From PALSA-270 sp963770915 (GTDB taxonomy: Bacteria; Acidobacteriota; Terriglobia; Terriglobales; Acidobacteriaceae), in NCBI GenBank assembly GCA_963770915.1, contig CAVYRG010000001.1, positions 2,480,001 to 2,544,000 on the forward strand: a stretch of 64,000 bases of DNA, in the 5' to 3' direction. Shown here one piece after another: positions 1 through 9,239 of this stretch. Made by a program: the position numbers and the translations under genes. The notes beneath the pieces were generated by a model. It did no database searches. It was not told the DNA's origin and saw only the letters and a program-made list of their open reading frames with translations. Position 1 is the first letter of the stretch. Every line of letters starts with the position of its first letter.

Positions 1-72
1 AGCAAGTCGCATTAGCCGGGAGCCTCCGCTGCAATTAGAATTAGAAGACCCAAAACTTCCGTGGAGGATGCG

Positions 73-777
73 ATGAAGAAACTGCTGGTTCTGCTCTTGC
101 TCTGCGCCCTGGCGCCCGCTGCTTTTGCCTCGAAGGAAGAAGAAGACCGCGTGCGGGATTCGGGAGAAGTCCTGAAAGAAATCCTGAACATTCCTGATGA
201 CATTCCACAAGACCTGATCGACAAAGCCGAATGCCTGGTCATTATGCCATCGGTGAAAAAAGGCGCAATCGGGATCGGCGGCAGCTACGGCCGGGGTGTC
301 ATGATCTGCCGCAGCGGCGAGCATTACACCGGCCCCTGGGGTCCGCCTGCCCTTTATGCACTGGAAGGCATCAGCATCGGCTTTCAGCTCGGCGGGCAAG
401 CTACCGACTTTGTGCTGCTGGTCATGAATCCGCAGGGCGCGACTTCGCTGCTGAGCAGCAAGGTGAAGCTTGGCGCGGACGCTTCCGCCGCGGCTGGCCC
501 GAAAGGCCGCACCGCGGAGGGTGCGACCGATGTGGTGATGAAGGCGGAAATCCTTTCCTACTCGCGAAACAAAGGACTGTTCGCGGGAATTTCGCTCGAA
601 GGGTCCACCTTACGTTCCGACGGCAGCGCCAACGAAAAACTCTACGGACGCAAGCTGACTGCGAAAGAGATCATCCGTGACGGCGCGGTAAAAGTTCCCA
701 CTTGCGCTCAGCCTTTGGTTCAATTGCTGGACAAGAAGAGTCCCAAGAATCTCTCCGATCCTAAGTCGCTGCAGTAA
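73..777 (+). CDS. SYLF-domain (Ysc84-like) lipid-binding protein, exported
   Basis: The protein has about 234 residues. An N-terminal signal peptide (MKKLLVLLLLCALAPAAFA) predicts export across the inner membrane. The rest matches the SYLF/DUF500 fold: an early helix ending in 'CLVIMPSVKKGAIGIGGSYGRGV', then 'GPWGPPALYALEGISIGFQLGGQATDFVLL', and a late 'ILSYSRNKGLFAGISLEGSTL' block, all typical of the family. SYLF domains bind lipids such as phosphoinositides in eukaryotes; the role of bacterial exported forms is unclear. A GTG at 61 is in frame, but GGAGG at 63-67 sits 5 nt before the ATG at 73, so I chose 73. The family call is secure, the physiological role unknown. Confidence 0.88.
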   Translation: MKKLLVLLLLCALAPAAFASKEEEDRVRDSGEVLKEILNIPDDIPQDLIDKAECLVIMPSVKKGAIGIGGSYGRGVMICRSGEHYTGPWGPPALYALEGISIGFQLGGQATDFVLLVMNPQGATSLLSSKVKLGADASAAAGPKGRTAEGATDVVMKAEILSYSRNKGLFAGISLEGSTLRSDGSANEKLYGRKLTAKEIIRDGAVKVPTCAQPLVQLLDKKSPKNLSDPKSLQ

Positions 778-788
778 GACAAAATCGC

Positions 789-812
789 GGGGGCGGGGCA
801 AGCTCCGCCCCC
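789..812. repeat. GC-rich perfect hairpin between SYLF gene and tag
   Basis: GGGGGCGGGG and CTCCGCCCCC form a 10-bp stem (one G-T wobble) around a 4-nt loop. It lies 12 nt after the SYLF stop. On the plus strand it is followed by AAAACAAA rather than a T-run, so a classic intrinsic terminator is doubtful. It may be one of the many dispersed hairpins in this genome. Confidence 0.6.
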
Positions 813-830
813 AAAACAAATGTCACCTGA

Positions 831-1397
831 ATGAAGTCCAAGCCCAAAGTCCGCTGCCGCTGGGCCACGAACGAACTCTCCATTGCTTATCACGACAACG
901 AATGGGGAGTGCCTTCCCACGACGACCGCCATCTTTTCGAGATGCTGATCCTCGAAGGCGCGCAGGCCGGCCTGAGTTGGGACACGATTCTCCGAAAGCG
1001 CGAAAATTATCGCGCCGCGTTCGACAACTTCGACCCGGAGCGCATCGCGCGCTATCAGCGACCCAAAGTACAAGCGCTGCTTCGCGATCCGGGCATCGTG
1101 CGCAATCGGCTGAAGATTGCCTCCGCAGTGACCAACGCGAAGGCATTTCTTGAAGTGCAAAAGGAATTTTGCAGCTTCGATCGCTACATCTGGCAATTCG
1201 TGGGAGGCAAGCCGATCGTCAACCGCTGGCGCTCATTAAGCCAGCTTCCCGCGCAGACCGCCGAATCCGACACCATGAGCAAGAATTTGAAGAAACGCGG
1301 TTTTACCTTCGTCGGCTCGACGATCTGTTACGCGTTCATGCAAGCCGTGGGCATGGTGAACGACCATTCGATCGATTGCTTCCGCTACCGCGTTTGA
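831..1397 (+). CDS. tag: DNA-3-methyladenine glycosylase I
   Basis: Tag excises 3-methyladenine from alkylated DNA and starts base-excision repair in the cytoplasm. The 188-residue protein matches the family along its whole length: 'CRWATNELSIAYHDNEWGVP' at residues 9-28, 'LEGAQAGLSWDTILRKRENYR' around 41-61 with the presumed catalytic Glu42, and the C-terminal 'LKKRGFTFVGSTICYAFMQAVGMVNDH'. The zinc ligands expected from E. coli Tag are all visible: Cys9, His21, and a C-terminal His and Cys in 'NDHSIDC'. The ATG at 831 puts Cys9 at the usual distance; the Shine-Dalgarno is weak. It stands alone, separated from the upstream SYLF gene by a hairpin. Confidence 0.95.
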   Translation: MKSKPKVRCRWATNELSIAYHDNEWGVPSHDDRHLFEMLILEGAQAGLSWDTILRKRENYRAAFDNFDPERIARYQRPKVQALLRDPGIVRNRLKIASAVTNAKAFLEVQKEFCSFDRYIWQFVGGKPIVNRWRSLSQLPAQTAESDTMSKNLKKRGFTFVGSTICYAFMQAVGMVNDHSIDCFRYRV

Positions 1398-1499
1398 CCT
1401 CTCGGCTCTGAGACAATGCGGGGTGCTCCATCCTGGCGCCTCTTCGCGCTAGGATGTGAGGCAGGGTCTCGACCGACGACGGAACCATCGGCCAGCAAG

Positions 1500-2702
1500 C
1501 TAAGGTTTCACCGTCACCATCACTACGCCATGCGACGGGACAAGCGCGGAGTATTGCCCGGTAAACTTTCCCAGGTCTTTCTTCAACCACAAGTCGCGAA
1601 CCGCCGCGCTCAAATGCGCAGGGTATCCCAAGGCCTCCCAATTCACGCGGATCTCCTGCTGCGCGGTGCCGCGATTCAGCAGAATCACCGCGCGATTGCC
1701 GCCCGCGAGCGGCCGCGCCCACACTTCCAGATCGTCGTCCTTCCAAACCCGCGTGCCCTCCTGGCCAAGCGTATCCTGATCCACGGCGATGACTTCCTCA
1801 TTGGTCAGAATATCGTGAATTTCCGGCCTCATATCGCGCAGGTCATTGCCAGCGATCAGCGGCGCCGCCAACATCGCCCAGAGGCTGAAGTGGGAACGGT
1901 ATTCGGTGTCGGTCATGCCGCCGTTGCCGACCTCAAGCATGTCAGGATCGTTCCAATGCCCCGGCCCGGCAAAGCTCTCGATCCCATTTTGCGCGTCGAG
2001 AATTCCCATGACGCCGTAGTTGCAACAGGTGCCATTGCCCCATTTCTGTTTTTCTCCCCACCGGTCTTGAATATCCCCGGTGGTGCGCCAAAGGTTTCCG
2101 CCGGCCTCTTGCCCCCACAGCCAGGGCTGATGGCTGCCCCACTCGCAAATGCTGAGCACAATCGGCCGCCCCGAAGCATCCAGTGCTTTGCGGATATTGG
2201 CGTATGACGCTTTCGCGTCCTGCGTGGTCGTGTTGCACCAGTCGTACTTGAGGTAATCCACTCCCCACGCTGCGTAGGTGAGCGCGTCCTGGTACTCATG
2301 TCCCAGCCCGCCCGGCCGCCCGGCGCAGGTTTTACTGCCAGCGTCGGAATAGATGCCGAACTTCAGCCCCAGCGAGTGAACATAATCCGCCAGCGCCTTG
2401 ATCCCTTCGGGGAAGCGCTGCGGGTCGGCGACAATATTCCCGTTCGCGTCGCGGCTCACCTGCCAGCAATCGTCGATTACGATGTACTGATATCCCGCGT
2501 CTTTCATGCCGGATTTGACCATCGCGTCCGCCATTTGCCGGATCATGTCTGCACTGACGTTGCAGCCAAATTTGTTCCACGAATTCCATCCCATCGGCGG
2601 CGTCAGCGCCAGGTTGGCGGAAGGGCTGGTTGCCTGCGCATGCAATCCGGCGGCGAAAAGCAACGTGACAACTACATTCAAGATTCGTATTTTGGCGCGC
2701 AT
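1500..2702 (-). CDS. Secreted alpha-galactosidase, GH27
   Basis: A glycoside hydrolase family 27 enzyme that releases terminal alpha-galactosyl residues with retention, probably outside the inner membrane. From the ATG at 2702 (preceded by AGGGGAT) the protein has 400 residues and begins with a signal peptide (MRAKIRILNVVVTLLFAAGLHAQA is interrupted only by cleavage near AQA). 'LTPPMGWNSWNKFGC' is the family's N-terminal signature. The nucleophile is Asp154 in 'YLKYDWC' and the acid/base is Asp210 in 'RTTGDI'. The C-terminal beta-sandwich is present. An in-frame start 27 nt upstream would disrupt the signal peptide, so I rejected it. No sugar transporter or regulator is adjacent. Confidence 0.93.
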   Translation of the reverse strand: MRAKIRILNVVVTLLFAAGLHAQATSPSANLALTPPMGWNSWNKFGCNVSADMIRQMADAMVKSGMKDAGYQYIVIDDCWQVSRDANGNIVADPQRFPEGIKALADYVHSLGLKFGIYSDAGSKTCAGRPGGLGHEYQDALTYAAWGVDYLKYDWCNTTTQDAKASYANIRKALDASGRPIVLSICEWGSHQPWLWGQEAGGNLWRTTGDIQDRWGEKQKWGNGTCCNYGVMGILDAQNGIESFAGPGHWNDPDMLEVGNGGMTDTEYRSHFSLWAMLAAPLIAGNDLRDMRPEIHDILTNEEVIAVDQDTLGQEGTRVWKDDDLEVWARPLAGGNRAVILLNRGTAQQEIRVNWEALGYPAHLSAAVRDLWLKKDLGKFTGQYSALVPSHGVVMVTVKP

Positions 2703-2806
2703 GTTATCCCCTGTGCGAATTAGCCCCAACAGTTCTATCAGAATTTGTCGCCAGGAATTGGCGGAATATCGGCCTGTCAGCCCGTGCGCCCCCGCAGTGG
2801 CTGTTC

Positions 2807-4606
2807 CTACGTCAGACTGTACTTTCCCCGCTCAATCACTCTTTGCGCGATCTGCTGCCGCAGTTCGATCGTGTTGAATGGCTCATGCTTCGCCAAGCGG
2901 CGCAGGATCGCCAGCTGTGTGCGCAGCGTGTCGCCTTCCGTGGCCACGGCGATGACCTTCCTCGCCGCCGCTTCGACTTTTTCCATCGCCTGCGCGAGAT
3001 ACACGCGCGTCATCGCCACGGGCAGCGCGGCTGCCGCTTCTCCGCTGCGTTCGATCGTTTTCTGCGTGCGCAGTGTGGCCGATTCCATGGCATAAATCTC
3101 AATCACCATATCGGCGATGGCTCCCATCACTTCCTGCTGTTCCTGAATGGCCTGCATATATTTTTGCGTGGCCACGCCCGCGGCGAACAATCCCAGCTTC
3201 TTCGCCGAGGCCACCAGCTTGCGCTCTTCCGCCAGCGGCCCTTCCATCTCGTCGCTGGCCGACGGCCCGGACAAGACCTCATCCATCAGCCGCTTGATAG
3301 CCGGCAGCAGCGGCAGTTGACCCGACATGGCGCGCTTCAGCAAGAAGCCCGTAATGATGAGCCGGTTGATTTCATTCGTGCCTTCGAAGATCCGGTTGAT
3401 GCGCGCATCGCGGTAAGCCCGCTCCGCCGGATACTCCTCGACGAACCCGTACCCGCCGTAGACCTGCACCGTCTCGTCGACCACGTAGTCGATCATCTCC
3501 GAGCCCCACACTTTGATGATCGAGCACTCGATGGCATATTCCTCAATTGCCTTCAACATCTCCTTCGATGCGCCTGGTGCGGACTTATCGATTTCGCCGA
3601 GCGCCGCATCCATCATGCCGACTGTCCGATACACTACCGACTCGCCGACGTAGATCAGCATCGCCATGTTGGCGAGCTTCTCGCGCACCAGGCCAAAATC
3701 CGCAATCACCTTGCCGAACGCCTTGCGCTGCTTGGCATAGCCAATGGCATTCTCGATCTGCACCCGCGCGCCGCCCACGCACATCGCCCCCAGCTTGAAA
3801 CGGCCAACGTTCAGGATGTTGAACGCGATCACGTGCCCCTTGCCGATTTCGCCCAGCACGTTTTCCACCGGCACTTTGCAGTCATTCAGAATCAGCGGGC
3901 AGGTTGACGACCCGCGAATCCCCATCTTGTGCTCTTCGGCGCCGACGGAAAATCCGGGGAACGTCCTCTCGATAAGAAAAGCCGTGAATTTCTCGCCATC
4001 CACTTTGGCAAACACGGTAAACAGGTCGGCGAAACCGGCGTTGGTGATCCACATCTTCTCGCCATTCAGGATGTAGTGCTTCCCATCCGCCGACAACTCC
4101 GCCCGCGCCCGGCAATTCAGAGCGTCCGAGCCGGAAGACGACTCCGACAGTGCGTAGGCTCCGACCATCTCACCCGCGCCCAGCTTCGGCAGATACTTCT
4201 TCTTCTGCTCTTCGGTTCCGAAATACACGATGGGCAGCGTGCCGATCCCTGTGTGCCCGCCCCAGGTGGTCGAGAAGCCGGCATATTTGGCGATGTGATC
4301 GGCGATGACGGCGGCGGTGACTTTATCCATCTCCAGCCCGCCATAGGCTTCGGGGATTTCAACCGAACTCAACCCGAGTTCGCCGGCTTTCTTGAGCAGT
4401 GCGCGGCTGACAGCAAAATCCTTGTGCTCCATCTTCTCGATGTTGGGCACAATTTCGTTGACCGCGAATTCTTCTGTGGTCTGTCCGATGAGCAAATGTT
4501 GTTCGGAGAAGTCCTCGGGTGTGAAGACGTTGTCAGTCTTACGTTCTTCAAGAAGGAAACCGCCGCCAGAGATGCGGACCTTAGGAATTGCTGAAATCGT
4601 TGCCAT
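2807..4606 (-). CDS. fadE: Acyl-CoA dehydrogenase, FadE/VLCAD-like
   Basis: This flavoenzyme introduces the first trans-2 double bond in fatty-acid beta-oxidation. The 599-residue length fits the B. subtilis FadE/VLCAD subgroup with its extra C-terminal helical domain, rather than the roughly 380-residue short-chain type. Visible signatures are 'YALSESSSGSDA' and 'WITNAG' (FAD-binding middle domain, residues 150-190) and 'RIFEGTNEINRL' with the likely catalytic Glu408. A GTG-ATG pair occurs at 4609/4606; AAGGAG at 4613-4618 spaces better to the ATG, so 4606 is used. The thiolase gene lies 109 nt upstream on the same strand, and fadN lies farther upstream, so the three steps of beta-oxidation are clustered. 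Confidence 0.93.
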   Translation of the reverse strand: MATISAIPKVRISGGGFLLEERKTDNVFTPEDFSEQHLLIGQTTEEFAVNEIVPNIEKMEHKDFAVSRALLKKAGELGLSSVEIPEAYGGLEMDKVTAAVIADHIAKYAGFSTTWGGHTGIGTLPIVYFGTEEQKKKYLPKLGAGEMVGAYALSESSSGSDALNCRARAELSADGKHYILNGEKMWITNAGFADLFTVFAKVDGEKFTAFLIERTFPGFSVGAEEHKMGIRGSSTCPLILNDCKVPVENVLGEIGKGHVIAFNILNVGRFKLGAMCVGGARVQIENAIGYAKQRKAFGKVIADFGLVREKLANMAMLIYVGESVVYRTVGMMDAALGEIDKSAPGASKEMLKAIEEYAIECSIIKVWGSEMIDYVVDETVQVYGGYGFVEEYPAERAYRDARINRIFEGTNEINRLIITGFLLKRAMSGQLPLLPAIKRLMDEVLSGPSASDEMEGPLAEERKLVASAKKLGLFAAGVATQKYMQAIQEQQEVMGAIADMVIEIYAMESATLRTQKTIERSGEAAAALPVAMTRVYLAQAMEKVEAAARKVIAVATEGDTLRTQLAILRRLAKHEPFNTIELRQQIAQRVIERGKYSLT

Positions 4607-4715
4607 CACGCACTCCTTGACATTCGAGCGCAGAAGGGCACAGTAGGATCGCGAAACGATTCGACCCCTATTAGAAAGGCAGAGAATCCCTCTGTGTCCT
4701 CTGTGGTTAACTGCC

Positions 4716-5894
4716 CTAGCTCAGATTCTCGAAAATCCCCGCCGCGCCCATGCCGCCGCCTACGCACATGGTCACCATGCCGTAGCGCGCATTGCGTCGC
4801 TTGAGTTCGCGGATGACGGTCGCTGTCAGCTTCGCCCCCGTGCATCCCAGCGGATGCCCCAGCGCAATCGCTCCGCCGTTGGGGTTCACCCGCTCCGGAT
4901 CGAGTCCAAGCTCGCGAATCACGCCCAGGGCCTGCGCTGCGAACGCCTCGTTCAGTTCGATCACGTCAATGTCCGACAACTTCAGCCCCGCCATCTTCAG
5001 CGCCTTGGGAATCGCGTACACCGGCCCCAGTCCCATTTCTTCCGGCAAGTAGCCCGCCGTCGCAAACGAAACATATCGCGCCAGCGGCTTGATCCCGAGC
5101 GCCTGCGCCCGCTCCGCCGACATCACGACCGCGACCGCGGCGCCATCGGACATCTGCGAGGAATTCCCCGCCGTCACCGAACCCTTCACGTGAAACACCG
5201 GCTTGAGCGCGCCCAACGCTGCGATCGACGTGTCCGCGCGCGGCCCCTCGTCGGCCTTGAAGACGATCTCCTGCCGTTTCGGCTTGCTTCCGTTTGGAGT
5301 GACAAAACTCACCGGCACCGGTACGGTTTCATCCTCGAATTTTCCCGCTGCCAACGCCGCCATCGCCTTCTGATGACTGCGGAGCGAAAAGTCATCTGAC
5401 GCTTCTCGCGTAATCGCCAACCGCTGCGCCACCCGCTCTGCTGTGAGTCCCATCGAAAGATACGCGTCCGGATAATGATCGACGAGCCAGGGATTCGGCG
5501 AAATCTTGTTGCCCATCATTGGCACCATCGACATCGATTCCGTGCCGCCGGCCACGATGATCTCCGCCCCGCCCGCCATGATGCGCTCTGCCGCCATGGC
5601 AATCGCCTGCAAGCCGGAAGAGCAAAAGCGGTTGATGGTCATCGCCGAGACATTCACCGGCAAGCCCGCGCGCAGCGACGCGATGCGGGCCACATTCATG
5701 CCCTGCTCCGCCTCCGGCATGGCGCAGCCCAGAATCACATCTTCAATTTCCTTGGGATCGACTTGCGGCACTCGCTCCAGCGCGCCCTTGATCGCAATCG
5801 CGCCCAATTCATCCGGACGCGTCGCGCGCAACGTGCCTTTGAACGCCCGCCCCACCGGCGTGCGCACCGAAGAAGCAATCACAACTTCACGCAT
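4716..5894 (-). CDS. fadA: Acetyl-CoA acyltransferase (thiolase)
   Basis: Thiolase cleaves 3-ketoacyl-CoA with CoA, the last step of beta-oxidation. The 392-residue protein has the acyl-enzyme Cys91 in 'NRFCSSGLQ', the 'NGGAIALGHPLGCTGA' block with the catalytic His, and the C-terminal 'MCVGGGMGAAG' with the second catalytic Cys. 'ELNEAFAAQ' is also present. It follows a vapBC pair (18 nt after vapC stop) and precedes fadE, and the gene order fadN-fadA-fadE matches the B. subtilis operon apart from the toxin-antitoxin insertion. A biosynthetic acetoacetyl-CoA thiolase is the alternative, but the context favours degradation. Confidence 0.95.
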   Translation of the reverse strand: MREVVIASSVRTPVGRAFKGTLRATRPDELGAIAIKGALERVPQVDPKEIEDVILGCAMPEAEQGMNVARIASLRAGLPVNVSAMTINRFCSSGLQAIAMAAERIMAGGAEIIVAGGTESMSMVPMMGNKISPNPWLVDHYPDAYLSMGLTAERVAQRLAITREASDDFSLRSHQKAMAALAAGKFEDETVPVPVSFVTPNGSKPKRQEIVFKADEGPRADTSIAALGALKPVFHVKGSVTAGNSSQMSDGAAVAVVMSAERAQALGIKPLARYVSFATAGYLPEEMGLGPVYAIPKALKMAGLKLSDIDVIELNEAFAAQALGVIRELGLDPERVNPNGGAIALGHPLGCTGAKLTATVIRELKRRNARYGMVTMCVGGGMGAAGIFENLS

Positions 5895-5912
5895 AAAACA
5901 CCCACTTTCAGT

Positions 5913-6326
5913 CTACTGCCTTGCCCAGTCTTGCCACACCAACCCCTTCACGCGCGCAAACTCGGACACGTTGGCGGTCACCAGGGTTAATCGGCGCTCC
6001 AAAGCTTGGCCGGCGATCAACAGGTCGTACGCGCCGATCGGCTTACCTGCAATTTCGAGCGCGCTGCGCACCAATCCGGCGCGTCTGGCGTCGTTTTCGT
6101 CGAACGGTAATAGTACGAGAGGCCCGGCGAAGAACGTCTCCAGTCTTCTTCTATTGAACTCCTCGCGGCGGCTTTTGGAAACCCCGTACCACAACTCGAA
6201 GCTCACGACGGTCGAAACGAAAACCTGTGCGCCGCCATCGACAGCCCTGCGCAAGCGGTTTCGCACCAGTTCGGGTTTGCCCTCGATCAAGGCGATGCAG
6301 GCGTTTGTGTCGAGAAGGTAATCCAC
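5913..6326 (-). CDS. vapC: VapC-type PIN-domain ribonuclease toxin
   Basis: PIN-domain toxins cleave RNA (often tRNA or rRNA) when freed from the antitoxin. The 137-residue protein starts 'MDYLLDTNACIALIEG' with the first catalytic Asp6. It has a central Glu in 'VVSFELWYGV', and 'AYDLLIAGQALERRLTLVTANVSEFARV' carries the later acidic residues (Asp near 100 and the 'TANVSEF' stretch). It begins 6 nt after the vapB stop, so the two are co-transcribed. It lies between fadN and fadA, which in other bacteria are adjacent. Confidence 0.92.
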   Translation of the reverse strand: MDYLLDTNACIALIEGKPELVRNRLRRAVDGGAQVFVSTVVSFELWYGVSKSRREEFNRRRLETFFAGPLVLLPFDENDARRAGLVRSALEIAGKPIGAYDLLIAGQALERRLTLVTANVSEFARVKGLVWQDWARQ

Positions 6327-6332
6327 AGAGTG

Positions 6333-6575
6333 TTAGAAAATCTTGCGCTTAGGCGTGGCAGGCTGGTGGCGGCCTTTGGGCACAAACGGCACGGAATTCA
6401 GGACGTCCAGGTCGGCAAACCATTGGGAGGCATCGACGACGAGCGGTTCCAGCAGTACCCCTCCTCGCACGTGCCTGATGCGCACCCGGTCTCCCTCGAA
6501 GCGGAAGTCACGAGGCAGGCGCACAGCTTGGCTGCGCCCGTTGCGAAAGAGTTTGGCGATGTTGGGTTTGCGCAT
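6333..6575 (-). CDS. vapB: VapB-type AbrB/SpoVT antitoxin
   Basis: The antitoxin neutralises the downstream VapC and usually represses its own operon through an AbrB-like swapped-hairpin DNA-binding fold. From the ATG at 6575 the protein has 80 residues. 'AKLFRNGRSQAVRLPRDFRFEGDRVRIRH' is the classic VapB signature (N-G-R-S-Q-A-V-R-L-P). A TTG 18 nt upstream is in frame, but it lies directly against a TATACT -10-like hexamer, so I prefer the ATG. The C-terminal tail is the probable toxin-binding part. Confidence 0.88.
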   Translation of the reverse strand: MRKPNIAKLFRNGRSQAVRLPRDFRFEGDRVRIRHVRGGVLLEPLVVDASQWFADLDVLNSVPFVPKGRHQPATPKRKIF

Positions 6576-6833
6576 GATTATGATCTCTATCAATAGTATA
6601 TACCACGTGGGAAGGGTGGCTATTCATTCGTTGCGCTGGGCTTTCCTCAAACCGTCGCCCGTTTTCACTCCGTAAAAGCAACCAGGCCGTTTCCGGCCCG
6701 GCGCATCAACCTGTCCAGCTGTCAGACTGATTGTCCGACCAAACTCGAAAGTCAACATTACCGAGGAGCCCGCTGTCCAAAGGCTCCTCCGCGCGCCTCA
6801 CATCACGCCGTTAAGGCTCCGATTTGGGAATCA

Positions 6834-9239
6834 TCAATTCCTCAAGGTTTTCCCCGTCTTCAGCGTGTATTGAATCCGCTCCTGCGTCTTCTTCTCCCCG
6901 CACAACGATTTGAACGCCTCGCGCTCCAGGTCGAGCAGATATTGCTCGCTCATCGGAGAGCCCGGCGTCACACTCCCGCCGCACAGCACTTCGGCAATTT
7001 TCGTGCCCAGCTTCACTTCGTAATCCGTGATGTATTCGCCCTGCCGCATCAAGTGCACGCCCATCTTGAGCGTGGCCAGCATGTTCTCGCCGGGGGCGGG
7101 AATGTCTGTCCGCGGCTGCGGCGGCTCATACCCTGCGCGCACCAATTCCAGAGCGCGGGCCTTGGCGTCGGCCAAAACACGCTCCCGATTCATGCTGATG
7201 CCGTCTGACTCCGCCAGAAACCCCAGCCCGCGCGCCTCCTCCGCCGAAGTCGAGACTTTCGCCATGGCGATCGTCTCAAACGTCTTCTTCATAGCTTCCA
7301 TCATCTCGACCGATTCGCCACGCCCGCCGGGACGAATCGCCGCCGCGCTGTCCACCGCCCGCAGCAGCATTTCCTTGCACCCGCCGCCGCCGGGAAGAAG
7401 ACCCACGCCCACTTCCACCAGCCCCATATAAAGCTCCGCATGCGGCTGTCGCGCCGCCGCGTGCAGCGACATCTCCACTCCGCCGCCCAGAGTCATGCCG
7501 AACGGCGCCACCACCACCGGCTTTGGCGAGAATTTGATGGCCTGCGTCATCCCCTGGAATTGCCGAATGGCCAGGTCGACTTCATCCCACTCCTCCTCCT
7601 GCACCGACATGAGCAGCAGCATGAGGTTCGCGCCTACGGAAAAATTCGCCGCGTCGTTGGTAATCACAAATGCATCGAACGACTCGCCGGCACCGCCGGG
7701 CTTCAAGGTCTGCGTGATGAGCTGCACGATATCGCTGCCCAGCGTGTTCATCTTGGAATGAAACTCGATGCAGCCCACCCCATCGCCAAGATCGATCAGC
7801 GACGCCCTGGAATTCTTCTTCACCACGCCCTTCGATTTCTTCGCCGCCGCCACCGACCACACGCCTGCGGGAACCTCGACCGGCTGATAGCCCGCGCTGG
7901 CCAGATCGAAATAGGCCCGCGCCGAAGCCGCTTGCGTATCGTGCTCGTACCAGGATTTCCTTCCCGCCGCCAGCAATTTCTCCGCGTTTGCCGCAACCGG
8001 CTTTCCTTCCTTCTTCATGCGGGCGAGGGTCGCTTCCACGCCGGCGGCATCCCACAATTCAAACGGCCCGAGCTCCCAGTTGAAACCCAGGCGCATGGCG
8101 CGGTCGATTTCCACCAGCGAATCGGAAATCTCCGAAATTCGATTCGCCGAGTAAGTCCACAAATCCGACAGCGCGGCCCACAAAAACTGCCCCGCCTTGT
8201 CGCCTTTTTGCGGCGGGCTCCCGTCTAGCCCGAGCAGCATGCGCACCCGAGCGCCGGTATCCTCGACATTTTTCGCCATGTCGAGCGCGGGAAACTTCGG
8301 CTTGCCGCGGGGATGGTATTCCAGCGTCTTCCAGTCGAGCGCCAGCCGCTCGTCTTCCTTGCCCTCGCCGCCTCCTTTGGCTTTCTTGTAGAATCCTCCG
8401 CCGGCTTTGTCGCCCAGCCATTTGCGGTCGAGCATCTGACGGAAAAAGTCGGGCAGCTTCCCCTCCGACGCCCCCATATTCCCCACCACATGCCCCAAAA
8501 TATCCAGCCCCACCAGATCGATCGTGCGAAACGTGGCCGACCGCGGCCAGCCGATCGCCTGCCCAGTTAATGCGTCTACATCCTCGATGCTCAGATCCAT
8601 CTCCTGCATCAGCCGCATGACGTTCAGCACGGAAAAGGTCCCAATCCGGTTGGCGATAAAATTCGGCGTGTCTTTGGCGAACACCACGCCCTTGCCCAGA
8701 TGCACATCGGCGAACTGCGCCACTGCGTCAATCGCCGCCCGTTCCGTCTCCGGCGTGGGAATGATCTCCAACAGCCGCATATAGCGCGGCGGATTGAAAA
8801 AGTGAGTGCCCAACCAGCAGCGGCGAAAATCCTCGGGGAATCCCTCGGCGATTCTCCCCACCGGCAAACCGCTCGTGTTGGTCGTAATGATGGTCCCCGG
8901 CTTCCGTACCCCATCCACTTTCTTTAGCAGCTCGCGCTTGATCTCAAGATTTTCCACCACGGCCTCGATGATCCAGTCCGCTTCACCGAGCCGCTTCAGA
9001 TCGTCTTCAAAATTCCCAATCGTGACCAGCCGCGTGCGCGATGCATCAAAGAAAGCAGCCGGCTTAGCCTTACGCGCGGCCTCCAACCCGGCGGCGGCGA
9101 TTTGATTGCGCTTTTCCGCTGCCCCGGACGGAACCATGTCGAGCAATAGGCTCGGAACCCCTGCGTTGGCCAAATGCGCGGCAATCCGCGCTCCCATCGT
9201 CCCCGCCCCTAGAATTGCAACTTTGTGAATGGCTTTCAT
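6834..9239 (-). CDS. fadN: 3-hydroxyacyl-CoA dehydrogenase/enoyl-CoA hydratase, FadN type
   Basis: A bifunctional beta-oxidation enzyme performing hydration and NAD-dependent oxidation of acyl-CoAs. The 801-residue chain has the dehydrogenase first: Rossmann motif 'VAILGAGTMGARIAAHLANAG' at residues 8-28, 'TNTSGLPVGRIAE', 'GTHFFNPPRYMRLLEIIPT', and 'KDTPNFIANRIG'. A crotonase domain follows from about 475 ('FVITNDAANFSVGANL', 'FGMTLGGGVEMSLHA', 'VEVGVGLLPGGGG'). This dehydrogenase-first order is that of B. subtilis FadN, opposite to E. coli FadB. It is the first gene of the minus-strand fad cluster; vapBC, fadA and fadE follow. The 258-nt gap to vapB may hold a second promoter. Confidence 0.94.
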   Translation of the reverse strand: MKAIHKVAILGAGTMGARIAAHLANAGVPSLLLDMVPSGAAEKRNQIAAAGLEAARKAKPAAFFDASRTRLVTIGNFEDDLKRLGEADWIIEAVVENLEIKRELLKKVDGVRKPGTIITTNTSGLPVGRIAEGFPEDFRRCWLGTHFFNPPRYMRLLEIIPTPETERAAIDAVAQFADVHLGKGVVFAKDTPNFIANRIGTFSVLNVMRLMQEMDLSIEDVDALTGQAIGWPRSATFRTIDLVGLDILGHVVGNMGASEGKLPDFFRQMLDRKWLGDKAGGGFYKKAKGGGEGKEDERLALDWKTLEYHPRGKPKFPALDMAKNVEDTGARVRMLLGLDGSPPQKGDKAGQFLWAALSDLWTYSANRISEISDSLVEIDRAMRLGFNWELGPFELWDAAGVEATLARMKKEGKPVAANAEKLLAAGRKSWYEHDTQAASARAYFDLASAGYQPVEVPAGVWSVAAAKKSKGVVKKNSRASLIDLGDGVGCIEFHSKMNTLGSDIVQLITQTLKPGGAGESFDAFVITNDAANFSVGANLMLLLMSVQEEEWDEVDLAIRQFQGMTQAIKFSPKPVVVAPFGMTLGGGVEMSLHAAARQPHAELYMGLVEVGVGLLPGGGGCKEMLLRAVDSAAAIRPGGRGESVEMMEAMKKTFETIAMAKVSTSAEEARGLGFLAESDGISMNRERVLADAKARALELVRAGYEPPQPRTDIPAPGENMLATLKMGVHLMRQGEYITDYEVKLGTKIAEVLCGGSVTPGSPMSEQYLLDLEREAFKSLCGEKKTQERIQYTLKTGKTLRN

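Noticed and set aside
1416..2207. Long open frame on the plus strand opposite the alpha-galactosidase gene
   Set aside because: It is antisense to a GH27 gene with a full catalytic set and shows no domain of its own; high GC gives long antisense frames.
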